A stretch of DNA of 64,000 nt, taken from the NCBI RefSeq assembly GCF_000166295.1, contig NC_017506.1:1240001-1304000 (forward strand), read 5' to 3'. Each line of letters starts with the position of its first letter. Positions within the stretch are counted from its first letter, which is position 1. Positions 16,734-26,673 of the stretch are shown in pieces. The translations under genes were made by a program, and so were the position numbers. The notes below the pieces were generated by a model. The model was not told the DNA's origin, searched no databases, and saw nothing but the letters and a program-made list of their open reading frames with translations. This DNA comes from Marinobacter adhaerens HP15. GTDB lineage: Bacteria > Pseudomonadota > Gammaproteobacteria > Pseudomonadales > Oleiphilaceae.

Positions 16734-19556
16734 CTAGCTGGCGGGCACCGGCGGCAGCTCGGTGAGCCTGCCAAGCGCCCGGTTTGCCTCCAGGCCATTC
16801 CCACCTGTAACCACTTCTAATGCCTGCTTGCGCTCCAGGACGGCCTTTTTGAAGGTTTCCAGCAATTGTGGTTTTCCGACCTGCTTGATCGCGTTGGCCA
16901 ACTGCTGGCGGGAATCAAACGTGTCCATGCCCCGATCAATCTCACGCCAGTAGCGGCTGGAAATCTCGCCGAGTTGCCGGTCCCGCTCGAGTAGCTTGCT
17001 GATAACGGCCTGTTTCTCCCGATCAAGGCGTTCCGCTGTCAAAGCGGAGAGGGTTTCCTCAAAGCTGTTGGAGAATTCCTGAACCGCCTGGTCAATCTCT
17101 GCCTGGGAAGCGGAAGGTGACTGAACAACAAACCCCAGGGCCGGTGTTTCAAGCATTTCAAAAGGCGTCGCGTAAACGATGTAGCCCATCTGGCGGTTGG
17201 TTCGGATCTCTTCGTAGAACGGGCTGCTGATAATCTGGGCCAGCAGCCGGAATCGGGCCCGCTCCTCAAAGCTGGTGTTGTCTCCCTGCATGTAGAGGGT
17301 ATAGCCCGTGTCCGGATGGTCCACGTCGATGGAGACGAGGGTTTCATTATCTGGCAGCTGGCGCACCTGGCTTCGTGCTACCCGGACCAGCTCGCTGTTG
17401 CCCAGAACTATGGCGTCAATTTGCCGCGCGAGGTTAAGAGTCGAGGCCTCGGTGAGGTTTCCGTGCGCCATCATAACCGGGTCAACCTGTGACAGCAGGG
17501 CTTCAGAGAAGGATTGCAGTTCCTCGAAGCTAACTTCCCGGGCGGCTCTCAGCTTGGCGTCGGTGGACCAGGCGCCTTCGATGAGGGACGTCTGGATAAA
17601 CTCAGAGGTCTGTTCGACGGGGCGATCCTTGGCCTTGTTCTGCAGGCCGTCAATCAGCTGCTGCCGCGCGATCTCGAAACGTTGTTCGGTCAGTTCCGGT
17701 GCAGCCACCTGGAGCAGAATCCGGTTCATCAGGGTATGGAGTTTGTCGTTGTAACCGCCGACCCGGACCGTGATACCCCTGAGATGCGGATAGACGCTGT
17801 AATCCAGGCCCGCAAGACTGGCGGAGTAAGCCCAGGCGTTCAGATTGGTATTGATGGCGTCCACCAGCAACTGAGTGAGCACGTAGCTGCGTGCCGACGC
17901 TCGGGTGGCAGGCGTACGAAGGCCCACAAACACGTTGGCTTTCGGGGTATCAAACCGGGTATCCCGGGCAAACCAGACATCCATTCCCTCGATGGTTGCC
18001 AGTTGTGTCGGCTGCGCCATGGTTTTTCCGGGCACCATCGCCAGATCTTCCGGCACAAATGGATTCTCCGGCGGCAGGCGCAGCTGGGCAGCGAGTTCTG
18101 GCAGGCTCTGGGTCCTCAGTGTTGCCGGGTCGAGTGGTTCCCGGGCCCACGCCGCTTCGTACCAGTCGGTTCGGTTCGGATTTTCAAGTTCAGGCTCCGG
18201 TGCCAGAACAAAAGCAAGGAGGTTGTCCGGCGTCAGCCTGTCCAGAATGTCGCGGTACTGTTCCGGTGCGAAGCGCTCAACCAGCCAGGGCGCCCGCAAA
18301 ACGTCTTCGGCGGGATAGTCCTGGAGGTAACGAGAAAGGCGCATGGCCTCGTGCAGGGGGTTACCCTGTTCGCGGAATCGAAAATCGATGCGAGCCAGGT
18401 TCTGCATTTCCAGGAAACGCTGCTCGCTGATACCTTTCTGGCGAATCTTCTCGATGTAATCGAATACCAGCGGCAGGATGTCCTCATGGCGAGCCAGTCC
18501 TTCCGGTGTCAGGGAAATGCTGATTTCGAGGGTGGCGTTCTCGCCGGTATCCATGCCCAGACCTGCGGAAAGGCTTTCCGCCAGACCGGCCCGTTTCAGA
18601 ACGTCGAACAGGCTGCCCGGGCCCTCGTGGCCGAGCAGGTTGGCCACGTAGCTGGCGGGTTTGGTGCGGTAGTTCGCTTCCTGGGACGGAATAGGGAACG
18701 TGAGCGACAGGCTTCGAACGTCCTTCAGTGCCTCTGCTGTGACCTTGGCTGGCAGCTCATCTGAGCGGTACAGGCTGGCGACGTGACGCTTGGTCTCAAG
18801 GTTGCGGTTTTCAATGGCATCGAAGCGCCCTCGCACCATGGATTCCAGCTCATCCAGGGTTTGGGGCCCGTAAACCGCCAGGCTCATGATGTTCGAGGAG
18901 TAATGCTGCTTCCAGAACTCGATCAGGTCCGGCCGAAGGGGATTTGCTTCCGTATTCTCAAGGGTGCTCAGGTTTCCGACGGCAAAGTGACTGAAGGCGT
19001 GATCCGGATTGCTAACGGCTTTCTTGACGGAATAGAAGCGTCGACCATCGTCTTTCTGTTTGGCGCTGAACTCCGAGTGCACAGCGTTGCGCTCACGATC
19101 CACCAGTTCGGCGGTAAATAAGGGCGCGGAAAATTGCTGGGCGAACCGATCCAGTGCCGGTTCCAGAAATTCGGCCTGAACATCGAAGAAGTAGTTCGTG
19201 TCCTGGAACGCGGTGAAGGCATTGTGCTGGCCACCGTGGCTCTTGATGAACTGCTGGTACTCGCCCGGATCGGGGTATTTCTCGGTCCCGAGGAAAAGCA
19301 TGTGCTCGAGGAAGTGGGAGAGGCCTTCGCGCTCCGCCGGATCATCTCCGCTACCAACAGCAACGTTCATTGAGGCCGCTGCTTTGTCTGCATCCTCATC
19401 AGACACCAGAATGACCTTCAGGCCGTTGTCCAGTTCGATGAACCGGTACTGGTTGTCGTCATTGGGGCTCTTCTCCGGAATCTGCGCAGAAAGAGCAAGG
19501 GTGCTGAACAGCAAAAGTATGAGCAGGGAAAACAGGCGTGAGATCGGGTTCTGCAT
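16734..19556 (-). CDS. M16 family zinc protease (insulinase/pitrilysin type)
   Basis: 940 residues from ATG 19556, which follows AGGA; ten more codons are open upstream. The N-terminus MQNPISRLFSLLILLLFS is a signal peptide ending near ALSAQ, so the enzyme is periplasmic. The inverted zinc motif is HFLEHMLF, the HxxEH of M16 proteases, with a downstream Glu in the RNAVHSEFSAK segment. Length (about 940) matches protease III (pitrilysin), which cleaves peptides in an enclosed chamber formed by two pseudo-symmetric halves; the second half lacks the motif, as usual. It is next to and in the same direction as a small unassigned gene. Confidence 0.92.
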   Translation of the reverse strand: MQNPISRLFSLLILLLFSTLALSAQIPEKSPNDDNQYRFIELDNGLKVILVSDEDADKAAASMNVAVGSGDDPAEREGLSHFLEHMLFLGTEKYPDPGEYQQFIKSHGGQHNAFTAFQDTNYFFDVQAEFLEPALDRFAQQFSAPLFTAELVDRERNAVHSEFSAKQKDDGRRFYSVKKAVSNPDHAFSHFAVGNLSTLENTEANPLRPDLIEFWKQHYSSNIMSLAVYGPQTLDELESMVRGRFDAIENRNLETKRHVASLYRSDELPAKVTAEALKDVRSLSLTFPIPSQEANYRTKPASYVANLLGHEGPGSLFDVLKRAGLAESLSAGLGMDTGENATLEISISLTPEGLARHEDILPLVFDYIEKIRQKGISEQRFLEMQNLARIDFRFREQGNPLHEAMRLSRYLQDYPAEDVLRAPWLVERFAPEQYRDILDRLTPDNLLAFVLAPEPELENPNRTDWYEAAWAREPLDPATLRTQSLPELAAQLRLPPENPFVPEDLAMVPGKTMAQPTQLATIEGMDVWFARDTRFDTPKANVFVGLRTPATRASARSYVLTQLLVDAINTNLNAWAYSASLAGLDYSVYPHLRGITVRVGGYNDKLHTLMNRILLQVAAPELTEQRFEIARQQLIDGLQNKAKDRPVEQTSEFIQTSLIEGAWSTDAKLRAAREVSFEELQSFSEALLSQVDPVMMAHGNLTEASTLNLARQIDAIVLGNSELVRVARSQVRQLPDNETLVSIDVDHPDTGYTLYMQGDNTSFEERARFRLLAQIISSPFYEEIRTNRQMGYIVYATPFEMLETPALGFVVQSPSASQAEIDQAVQEFSNSFEETLSALTAERLDREKQAVISKLLERDRQLGEISSRYWREIDRGMDTFDSRQQLANAIKQVGKPQLLETFKKAVLERKQALEVVTGGNGLEANRALGRLTELPPVPAS

Positions 19557-19620
19557 GGAGTTCTTCCTGACGGTACGTGTGTTCATAGGCCCTCTGGGAT
19601 CCGGAGAAGAGGTTTGCGAA

Positions 19621-19920
19621 TCAGTGCATCAGCGCGTTGCGGGTGCTTTCAGGCTGCTGGTCAAGTGTTTTACGTGCCAGGTCGGCGGCTTTCTCACTGT
19701 CCAGCTGGCCCGAAGCAATACGCTCGAGAACCGTGGCCATGATGGCGACGGACTGGCGATAATCGGCGAACTCGGCCTGGAAGGCCTTGTCGATGGCCTC
19801 GTAGACCGCCTGAATTTTCTCTTCCCGTGAACCAGCGTTATCGGCTGTGTCGTTGATGGCCTTCAGGCAGGCCCGGGCAATCGAAATGTAGCGTTCCGCG
19901 TTGGGATTGTCTTTCTGCAT
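19621..19920 (-). CDS. Small unassigned helical protein
   Basis: 99 residues from ATG 19920 (MQKDNPNAERYISIARACL). The frame stays open for 43 codons upstream, but that part is unlike coding sequence. The sequence is helical and acidic with no motif. It lies 64 bp upstream of the M16 protease gene on the same strand and may be co-transcribed. I do not recognise the family. Coding quality (codon use, charged helices) supports a real gene. Confidence 0.65.
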   Translation of the reverse strand: MQKDNPNAERYISIARACLKAINDTADNAGSREEKIQAVYEAIDKAFQAEFADYRQSVAIMATVLERIASGQLDSEKAADLARKTLDQQPESTRNALMH

Positions 19921-20128
19921 AGTAGGGGTTCCGAAGGTCGGTGTTCCTGTGAAAACAAGAGATGCCAAAAGGCGCGATAAGTTCCCGATTATGTCATTGC
20001 TGGCGGGCGCTTTCATTGCATTGTGGTAATCCGGAAATTGAGCATGCACGGGGCAATTCCTGTGCTAGTCTCAAAAACATTGTGTCGACGAACCGGACAG
20101 GCATGTCCCGCTTGTCGGGTCAGAAATT

Positions 20129-20177
20129 TAGAGTAATAGCTCTATACAAAACAAAGGGTTACAGAGTAAAAGCTCTA
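20129..20177. promoter_or_regulatory. Two repeated dyads upstream of the acyl-CoA reductase
   Basis: TAGAGTAATAGCTCTA (20129-20144) and CAGAGTAAAAGCTCTA (20162-20177) share the core AGAGTAAnAGCTCTA, each with AGAG/CTCT symmetry, and are 33 bp apart (about three helical turns). They lie about 130-180 bp upstream of the reductase start in a 385-bp gap that holds no other recognised feature. This looks like a paired operator for a dimeric regulator, but no regulator can be named. Confidence 0.45.
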
Positions 20178-20305
20178 AAAAAGTTCGATACATGAAGGTT
20201 GCAATTAAGTACAATGCCGGCGTTTCCGGAAAACTCTAAGACTTTAGTCGTATGGGTGCCGGCATGGATAGACAACAACAGAGCAACAGGCAGGGTGGAA
20301 GATTG

Positions 20306-22291
20306 ATGAATTATTTCCTGACGGGTGGCACCGGATTTATTGGCCGTTTCCTGGTGGAGAAGCTTCTGGCACGTGGTGGCACTGTCCACGTATTGGTGCG
20401 TGAACAATCCCAGGACAAGCTGGACAAATTGCGTGAGCGCTGGGGCGCGGATGAAACCCAGGTGAAGGCCGTCATAGGCGACCTGACCAGCAAGAATCTG
20501 GGCATCGACGCCAAGACGATGAAAGCCCTGAAAGGGAAAATCGACCACTTCTTTCACCTCGCCGCCGTGTACGATATGGGCGCAGATGAAGAAGCCCAGC
20601 AGGCGACCAATATCGAGGGCACCCGCGCTGCGGTGAATGCTGCGGAAGCGATGGGCGCCAAGCACTTCCATCACGTTTCTTCCATTGCGGCTGCCGGTCT
20701 GTTCAAGGGAATCTTCCGCGAAGACATGTTCGAGGAAGCCGAGAAGCTGGATCATCCGTATCTGCGGACCAAGCACGAATCTGAAAAGGTCGTTCGTGAG
20801 GAATGCAAGGTTCCCTTCCGCATTTACCGCCCGGGCATGGTGATTGGGCATACCTCTACCGGTGAAATGGACAAGGTGGATGGCCCCTACTATTTCTTCA
20901 AAATGATTCAGAAAATCCGCCACGCGCTGCCCCAGTGGGTTCCGACCATTGGTGTCGAGGGTGGGCGTCTGAACATTGTGCCGGTGGATTTCGTGGTTAA
21001 CGCCATGGATCACATTGCTCATCTCGAGGGTGAAGACGGCAAGTGCTTCCACCTGGTGGATACCGATCCGTACAAGGTTGGCGAAATTCTCAACATCTTC
21101 AGCGAGGCTGGTCACGCACCCCGGATGGGGATGCGGATCGATTCCCGCATGTTCGGCTTTATTCCGCCATTCATTCGCCAGAGCTTGAAGAACCTGCCAC
21201 CGGTGAAGCGTCTGACGTCGGCCATTCTTGATGACATGGGCATTCCGCCATCCGTGATGTCGTTCATCAATTACCCGACCCGTTTTGACGCCCGCGAAAC
21301 CGAGCGCGTTCTGAAAGGCACCGGCATTGAAGTGCCCCGCCTGCCGGACTACGCGCCGGTGATCTGGGATTACTGGGAGCGCAATCTGGATCCGGACCTG
21401 TTCAAGGACCGCACGCTCAAGGGCACGGTTGAAGGTCGCGTCTGTGTGGTGACCGGTGCTACATCTGGTATTGGTCTTGCAACTGCCCAGAAACTGGCAG
21501 ACGCCGGCGCGATCCTCGTGATCGGTGCCCGCAAACTCGAGCGCCTGAAGGAAGTGGCCGCAGAGCTGGAGTCCCGGGGCGCAAGCGTACACGCCTATCC
21601 CTGCGATTTTTCCGACATGGATGCCTGCGACGAGTTCGTGAAGACCGTGTTGGATAACCATGGCCAGGTCGACGTGCTGGTCAACAACGCCGGGCGCTCG
21701 ATTCGCCGTTCACTGGATCTGTCGTTCGACCGCTTCCACGATTTCGAGCGCACCATGCAACTGAACTACTTTGGTTCCGTTCGTCTGATCATGGGCTTTG
21801 CGCCCAAGATGCTAGAGAATCGCCGCGGTCACGTGGTCAACATCTCGTCCATCGGTGTGTTGACCAACGCTCCCAGGTTCTCGGCTTACGTGGCTTCCAA
21901 ATCCGCGCTGGATGCCTTCAGCCGCTGCGCCGCTTCGGAATGGTCGGATCGCAATGTCACGTTCACCACCATTAACATGCCGCTGGTGAAAACGCCGATG
22001 ATTGCGCCAACCAAGATCTACGATTCTGTCCCCACGCTAACGCCGGACGAGGCTGCGACCATGGTTGCTGATGCCATCGTCTACCGGCCGAAGCGAATCG
22101 CTACCCGTTTGGGTATCTTTGCCCAGGTGCTTCATGCCCTGGCGCCCAAGATGGCCGAGATCGTCATGAACACCGGTTACCGGATGTTCCCGGATTCACC
22201 GGCCGCCGCTGGTAGCCGTTCCGGGGAGAAGCCGAAGGTGTCCAGCGAGCAGGTGGCTTTCGCCGCCATCATGCGGGGCATCTACTGGTAA
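20306..22291 (+). CDS. Fatty acyl-CoA reductase (alcohol-forming), Marinobacter type
   Basis: 661 residues from ATG 20306, equal in length to the reductase studied in Marinobacter (recalled as Maqu_2220; not searched). Two fused Rossmann domains are present. The N-terminal extended SDR has GGTGFIGR near the start and Y-x-x-x-K in YLRTKHESEK. The C-terminal SDR (from about 375) has TGATSGIGLA, NNAGRS and YVASKSALDA. The enzyme reduces fatty acyl-CoA through the aldehyde to the fatty alcohol with NADPH, the first step of wax ester storage. No wax ester synthase is in the window. It stands alone, with paired dyads upstream and a stem-loop downstream. The 18 open codons before this ATG are not conserved. 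Confidence 0.95.
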   Translation: MNYFLTGGTGFIGRFLVEKLLARGGTVHVLVREQSQDKLDKLRERWGADETQVKAVIGDLTSKNLGIDAKTMKALKGKIDHFFHLAAVYDMGADEEAQQATNIEGTRAAVNAAEAMGAKHFHHVSSIAAAGLFKGIFREDMFEEAEKLDHPYLRTKHESEKVVREECKVPFRIYRPGMVIGHTSTGEMDKVDGPYYFFKMIQKIRHALPQWVPTIGVEGGRLNIVPVDFVVNAMDHIAHLEGEDGKCFHLVDTDPYKVGEILNIFSEAGHAPRMGMRIDSRMFGFIPPFIRQSLKNLPPVKRLTSAILDDMGIPPSVMSFINYPTRFDARETERVLKGTGIEVPRLPDYAPVIWDYWERNLDPDLFKDRTLKGTVEGRVCVVTGATSGIGLATAQKLADAGAILVIGARKLERLKEVAAELESRGASVHAYPCDFSDMDACDEFVKTVLDNHGQVDVLVNNAGRSIRRSLDLSFDRFHDFERTMQLNYFGSVRLIMGFAPKMLENRRGHVVNISSIGVLTNAPRFSAYVASKSALDAFSRCAASEWSDRNVTFTTINMPLVKTPMIAPTKIYDSVPTLTPDEAATMVADAIVYRPKRIATRLGIFAQVLHALAPKMAEIVMNTGYRMFPDSPAAAGSRSGEKPKVSSEQVAFAAIMRGIYW

Positions 22292-22312
22292 CGCAGTTGC
22301 CCCCGAATCGAG

Positions 22313-22339
22313 TGGGAGGGGGAGTTATTTCCCCTCCCA
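22313..22339 (+). terminator. Stem-loop after the acyl-CoA reductase gene
   Basis: TGGGAGGGG and CCCCTCCCA form a nine-base-pair stem around a nine-base loop, 21 bp after the stop codon. The following bases (TATTAATGGG) are AT-rich but not a T run, so it may be a weak terminator or an mRNA-stabilising hairpin. Confidence 0.5.
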
Positions 22340-22448
22340 TATTAATGGGTTAAACGAGATTCGCCTCTTTTATAGAGTGTTCTGGGCTAAAGAAAACCAG
22401 CCGATAGCCGATGGTTAACATAAGAACAATATAAAAGAAGGGCTATTG

Positions 22449-24695
22449 ATGACTCTCAAGAAACGTCTTTTGCTGACTTTGCTGCTGGTTGGCCTGCTTC
22501 CCGTCATTGCCATCTCATTTTTTAACGCCGAAATTGCCCGACAGAGCCTGACGGAACAGGCGTTGCAACAACTCTCTATTGCGGCTACCAATAAGCAGCA
22601 TAGTGTTGAAGATTATCTCAGCACTATTGCCCGGCAGCTGAAAGCCATGGCCAATAATCGCGGGACCCGAACGGCGGCCCAGGGGTTTGGTTTGGCATTC
22701 CAGAATTATGAAAAACTGGTACAAGAGGAGCAGTCGACCTTACGAGAAAACGTCGAGGCTTATTACCAGCAGAATTTTTTGCCACCCTTGCAGCAAAATG
22801 GTGGTGCTAAAGGACGTTCAGCCTCGGACTTCGTTGCATCCCTCAGCAAAAACAGCCTGGCTCTGCAGATGGGTTACATCGTGGACAACCCGAATCCTGT
22901 GGGGCAGAAAGACGAATTGGTATCGGCTGACGTCCATATCGCGCAGTTTTATAACACGCTTCACAAACAGTGGCACACCTCGTTCAAGGAGTTTCAGGAG
23001 GCGTTCGGCTACTACGATATTTATCTCATTGACGCTGATACAGGCCACGTTATCTATTCCGTAGCCAAAGAGGTGGATTTCGCTACCTCCCTGAAAGACG
23101 GTCCTTACGCGGATTCTGGCCTGGCGGCAGCTTATCGTCAGGCGATGTCTGACGGACAGGATACTGCTCCGACTTTTGTTGATTTTACTCGGTATGTACC
23201 GTCCTACGGTGCGCCCGCCGGATTTGTGGCAACCCCCATATATTCCGAAAAAGATGAGCGGCTGGCCGTGCTGGCCTTCCAGTTCCCCATCGACAGCCTG
23301 AACAACATCATGATGGAACGAGATGGCATGGGCGAAACCGGGGATGCCTATCTGGTGGGGCCGGATAACCTGATGCGGTCAGACTCCTACCTGGATCCGG
23401 AAAACCGCAGTGTTGTCGCTTCCTTTGCCGACCCGGAGAATGGACGCATTAGTTCGACATCGGTGGATGAGGCCCTGGCCGGAAATTCCGGTGAAGGCGT
23501 GGTTACGTCCTACCGTGGCGAGCCAGTGTTTTCCGCCCACAGGCCAGTTACCGTAGGCGGGCTGAACTGGGCGCTGGTGGCGGAGATCAGCGAAGACGAG
23601 GCCCTGGCGCCGGTGCGTGAAATGTGGACGCTGGCGGCGATAGCCATTGCTATTGTGCTCTTGGCCGTGGCGGCCGTGGCGGTCTGGACCGCAGTGCGGA
23701 TCATGAAACCCCTCGGTAAAGACCCGTCCGAATTGCAGGCACTGGCGGAACAGGTAGCTGCAGGTAACCTGGTCATTGATTCGTCCGACAGTGACAATGC
23801 CACGGGCGTATACGGCTCCATGCTCAAGATGGTGTCAGACCTGAAAGAAGTGATCTTCAAGGTTGAAGAAGCGTCCCAGCGCCAGGCCAGTGCATCTGAA
23901 CAGTTGTCCGGTACCACCTCGCAGACTCTGGACAGTGTGAATCAGCAGGCAGAGCAGACTGAGCAGGTGGCGTCGGCCATTGAAGAAATGTCCTCTGCCA
24001 TCAGCGAGGTGTCCCAGAATACCTCGGAATCGGCAGCCGCCGCCCGGCGCACTGATGAGGCGGTCAGCCGCAGCGCCACCGAGGTGGAATCCTCCGCTGA
24101 GGACACCCGTGCTATGGCCAGGGAACTGGAGGAAGCAGAAGCCGGCATAGAGGACTTGCGAAAGAATATGGAATCCATCACCAGGGTTCTGGATTCGATA
24201 AAGTCCATCGCCGACCAGACTAACTTGCTGGCTCTGAATGCCGCTATTGAAGCGGCCCGGGCCGGTGAACAGGGCAGGGGCTTCGCGGTGGTCGCGGATG
24301 AGGTGCGCAGCCTGGCCCAGAACAGCCAGAAGGCGACCGAGGAGATCAGTAGTTCCATCGAAACTCTGGTCAATTCTTCGGAGCGTGCTTCAAAGGTGGT
24401 TACCCGCTGCAGCACCCAGGCCAGAGGTATTTCTGAGCGGGCAGGAACCGTAGTGTTGCAGCTTCGCGAGGCAGTGGAAGAGGTTGCCCGGATGTCCGGT
24501 ATGGCGGAGCAGATTGCTACGGCTTCCGAAGAGCAATCAGCCACGGCCGAAGAAGTAACGCGCAACGTATCCACAATTGCTGAAAAGTCCTTGGAGACCA
24601 AACAGGCCATGGTCCAGATCTCCGAAGCCAGTGGTGACTTGGCGGAGTTGTCTCATCAGCTCAAGGATTCTCTGTCCCGCTTTAAAGTCAGCTGA
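22449..24695 (+). CDS. Methyl-accepting chemotaxis protein
   Basis: 748 residues; ATG 22449, directly after a TTG in frame. TM1 is [20 protein letters not shown] at the N-terminus. A periplasmic region of about 360 residues follows and looks like a double-Cache sensor. TM2 is near residue 400 ([17 protein letters not shown]), then a HAMP-like segment. The cytoplasmic part ends in the conserved hairpin tip ([20 protein letters not shown] region and [12 protein letters not shown]), where CheA and CheW bind. There is no C-terminal CheR pentapeptide. The ligand is unknown. A strong terminator follows. Confidence 0.95.
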   Translation: MTLKKRLLLTLLLVGLLPVIAISFFNAEIARQSLTEQALQQLSIAATNKQHSVEDYLSTIARQLKAMANNRGTRTAAQGFGLAFQNYEKLVQEEQSTLRENVEAYYQQNFLPPLQQNGGAKGRSASDFVASLSKNSLALQMGYIVDNPNPVGQKDELVSADVHIAQFYNTLHKQWHTSFKEFQEAFGYYDIYLIDADTGHVIYSVAKEVDFATSLKDGPYADSGLAAAYRQAMSDGQDTAPTFVDFTRYVPSYGAPAGFVATPIYSEKDERLAVLAFQFPIDSLNNIMMERDGMGETGDAYLVGPDNLMRSDSYLDPENRSVVASFADPENGRISSTSVDEALAGNSGEGVVTSYRGEPVFSAHRPVTVGGLNWALVAEISEDEALAPVREMWTLAAIAIAIVLLAVAAVAVWTAVRIMKPLGKDPSELQALAEQVAAGNLVIDSSDSDNATGVYGSMLKMVSDLKEVIFKVEEASQRQASASEQLSGTTSQTLDSVNQQAEQTEQVASAIEEMSSAISEVSQNTSESAAAARRTDEAVSRSATEVESSAEDTRAMARELEEAEAGIEDLRKNMESITRVLDSIKSIADQTNLLALNAAIEAARAGEQGRGFAVVADEVRSLAQNSQKATEEISSSIETLVNSSERASKVVTRCSTQARGISERAGTVVLQLREAVEEVARMSGMAEQIATASEEQSATAEEVTRNVSTIAEKSLETKQAMVQISEASGDLAELSHQLKDSLSRFKVS

Positions 24696-24732
24696 GTACG
24701 AGGCGTGCCTTCCACAATTATGCCTGGCACAC

Positions 24733-24763
24733 ATAAAAAAACCCGCTTCAGCGGGTTTTTTTA
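24733..24763. terminator. Bidirectional rho-independent terminator
   Basis: AAAAAACCCGC, loop TTCA, GCGGGTTTTTT: a strong stem with A and T runs on both sides, between the convergent chemotaxis receptor and rnt genes. Confidence 0.9.
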
Positions 24764-24769
24764 TGGCGG

Positions 24770-25426
24770 TTATTCGGTCTCTTCGGGGATCACCGGAGGC
24801 GGAAATCCGCCCAGTTCTTTCCAGCGATTCACAATGCCACAGAACAGGTCTGCGGTTTTTTCCGCGTCATAGGCGGCGGAATGGGCTTCCTTGTTGCTGA
24901 ACGGAATGCCCGCGAGTTTGCAGGCCTGGGCCAGAACCGTGTGGCCATAGGCTAGGCCGGCCAGCGTGGCGGTATCGAAGGTTGAGAAAGGATGGAACGG
25001 GTTACGACGGATGTCGGCCCGCAGCGCGGCTGCAAAGATGAAGTTATGGTCAAAGGTGGCATTGTGGCCCACCAGGACGGCTCGCTTGCAGTCGTGGTTC
25101 TTCACCGCCTTGCGAATGGGGCTGAAGATCTCGCTGAGTCCTTCCCGCTCGGGTACCGCTTCTCGCTCCGGATTCCACGGATCAATACCGGTGAAATCAA
25201 GGGCGGACTGCTCCAGATTCGCGCCTTCGAACGGATCGATCTGCTGAACGTGGGTTTCAGCGCGCCGCACCCAGCCGTCGTCGTCCATGGTCAGTATCAC
25301 TGCCGCCACTTCCAGCAGGGCGTCCCGCTCGGGATTGAAGCCAGCGGTTTCCACGTCGACTACAACAGGCAGAAACCCGCGAAAGCGGCGGGACATGGGA
25401 TGCGGTGGTTTGTTTTCGTCAGTCAC
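24770..25426 (-). CDS. rnt: Ribonuclease T
   Basis: 218 residues. DEDDh exonuclease motifs are present: [16 protein letters not shown] near residue 24 (ExoI, Asp and Glu), [11 protein letters not shown] (ExoII) and [14 protein letters not shown] (ExoIII, His and Asp). RNase T trims the 3' ends of tRNAs and other stable RNAs as a dimer. It lies 44 bp downstream of pyrC on the same strand, an order also seen in Pseudomonas (motY-pyrC-rnt). Length matches the family. Confidence 0.95.
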   Translation of the reverse strand: MTDENKPPHPMSRRFRGFLPVVVDVETAGFNPERDALLEVAAVILTMDDDGWVRRAETHVQQIDPFEGANLEQSALDFTGIDPWNPEREAVPEREGLSEIFSPIRKAVKNHDCKRAVLVGHNATFDHNFIFAAALRADIRRNPFHPFSTFDTATLAGLAYGHTVLAQACKLAGIPFSNKEAHSAAYDAEKTADLFCGIVNRWKELGGFPPPVIPEETE

Positions 25427-25470
25427 TCAAGCTCCGGTCTTGGCCGTGTGTGAGAAGGAATAAGTCAGGT

Positions 25471-26502
25471 TTACGCCAGTTTCCAGTGAACGGTTTCACC
25501 AGCCTCGAGGGGCACGATGGTTCCGTCAGCCAGCGGCAGCTCTGCCGGCATGGTCCAGGGGGCACGAATCAGTGTGATGGTATCGGTATTCCGCGGTAGG
25601 CCATAGAAATCAGGCCCGTTGAAACTGGCGAATGCTTCAAGTTTATCCAGGATGCCAAGCTCTTCGAAAATGTCCGCATACAGACCGATTGCGCCGTAGG
25701 CCGAATAACAGCCAGCGCAACCGCAGGCTGCCTCTTTGCGATCCTTTGAATGGGGGGCGGAATCCGTGCCCAGGAAAAAGCGTTTGTCGCCGCTGGCCAC
25801 CGCGTCCCTGAGCGCCTGTTGATGGCGGTTACGCTTCAGGATTGGCAGGCAATAGAGATGCGGTCGAATGCCGCCTACCAGCATGTGGTTGCGGTTATAC
25901 ATCAGGTGCTGGGGCGTCAGAGTCGCACCTAGGTTGTCACCGGTGTGCTGCCGGACAAACTCTGCGGAATCGGCCGTGGTGATATGTTCCAGTACAACCT
26001 TCAGGTTCGGGAAAGCCTCGAGAGTGGGTGCCAGGACACGCTCCAGAAATACCTTTTCCCGGTCAAAAATGTCGATATCGGCATCGGTTACCTCGCCGTG
26101 TACCAGCAGCAGCATGCCACAATTGGCCATGGCTTCCAGAACCGGGTAGATGTTGCGGATATCCTTCACGCCGGAGTCGGAATTGGTCGTTGCTCCGGCG
26201 GGGTAAAGCTTGGCGGCCACAACGCCTGCAGCCCTGGCATCCCGGATGGTCTGTGCCGTCATGCTCTCGGTCAGATACAGCGTCATCAACGGCTCGAACT
26301 CGGTGCCATTGGCAGCCGCCAGAATGCGCTCCCGGTAGGCTGTGGCATCGGCTGCGGTGGTAACTGGCGGTACCAGGTTGGGCATGATGATGGCGCGACC
26401 GAAGCAGGCGGCCGTAGCCGGTACCACGTCCTTGAGAATGTCGCCGTCCCGTACGTGAAGGTGCCAGTCGTCGGGGCGTGTGAGCGTGAGCTTGTCTGTC
26501 AT
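25471..26502 (-). CDS. pyrC: Dihydroorotase
   Basis: 343 residues, type II dihydroorotase. HLH in [10 protein letters not shown] near residue 12 provides two zinc ligands; [10 protein letters not shown] holds the carbamylated Lys; VHGEVTD, VLEHITT and FLGTDSAPH carry the remaining His/Asp ligands. It catalyses the cyclisation of carbamoyl aspartate to dihydroorotate in pyrimidine synthesis. It is divergent from motY and precedes rnt. Confidence 0.97.
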   Translation of the reverse strand: MTDKLTLTRPDDWHLHVRDGDILKDVVPATAACFGRAIIMPNLVPPVTTAADATAYRERILAAANGTEFEPLMTLYLTESMTAQTIRDARAAGVVAAKLYPAGATTNSDSGVKDIRNIYPVLEAMANCGMLLLVHGEVTDADIDIFDREKVFLERVLAPTLEAFPNLKVVLEHITTADSAEFVRQHTGDNLGATLTPQHLMYNRNHMLVGGIRPHLYCLPILKRNRHQQALRDAVASGDKRFFLGTDSAPHSKDRKEAACGCAGCYSAYGAIGLYADIFEELGILDKLEAFASFNGPDFYGLPRNTDTITLIRAPWTMPAELPLADGTIVPLEAGETVHWKLA

Positions 26503-26673
26503 GGCGTTTGTCCGAAATACCTTTGGCGGGGCGAGCTTGTGCCCGGTTCTCTGGGAGCCGAAAAAATTTGGCGAATTATACCAGAAGGCTCGGGTGATTG
26601 TTTTCCGGTTGGTGGCTAAAGAACTTCCGGCTCAGGCCGTTAAACGGTCTGACTCTGCTAACTCCGGACACTG

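Noticed and set aside
17514..18764. Long plus-strand frame (416 codons) opposite the M16 protease gene
   Set aside because: Antisense shadow of a GC-rich gene; the minus-strand protease has all family motifs.
20159..21661. Long minus-strand frame (500 codons) opposite the acyl-CoA reductase
   Set aside because: Shadow; the plus-strand gene is clearly the reductase.
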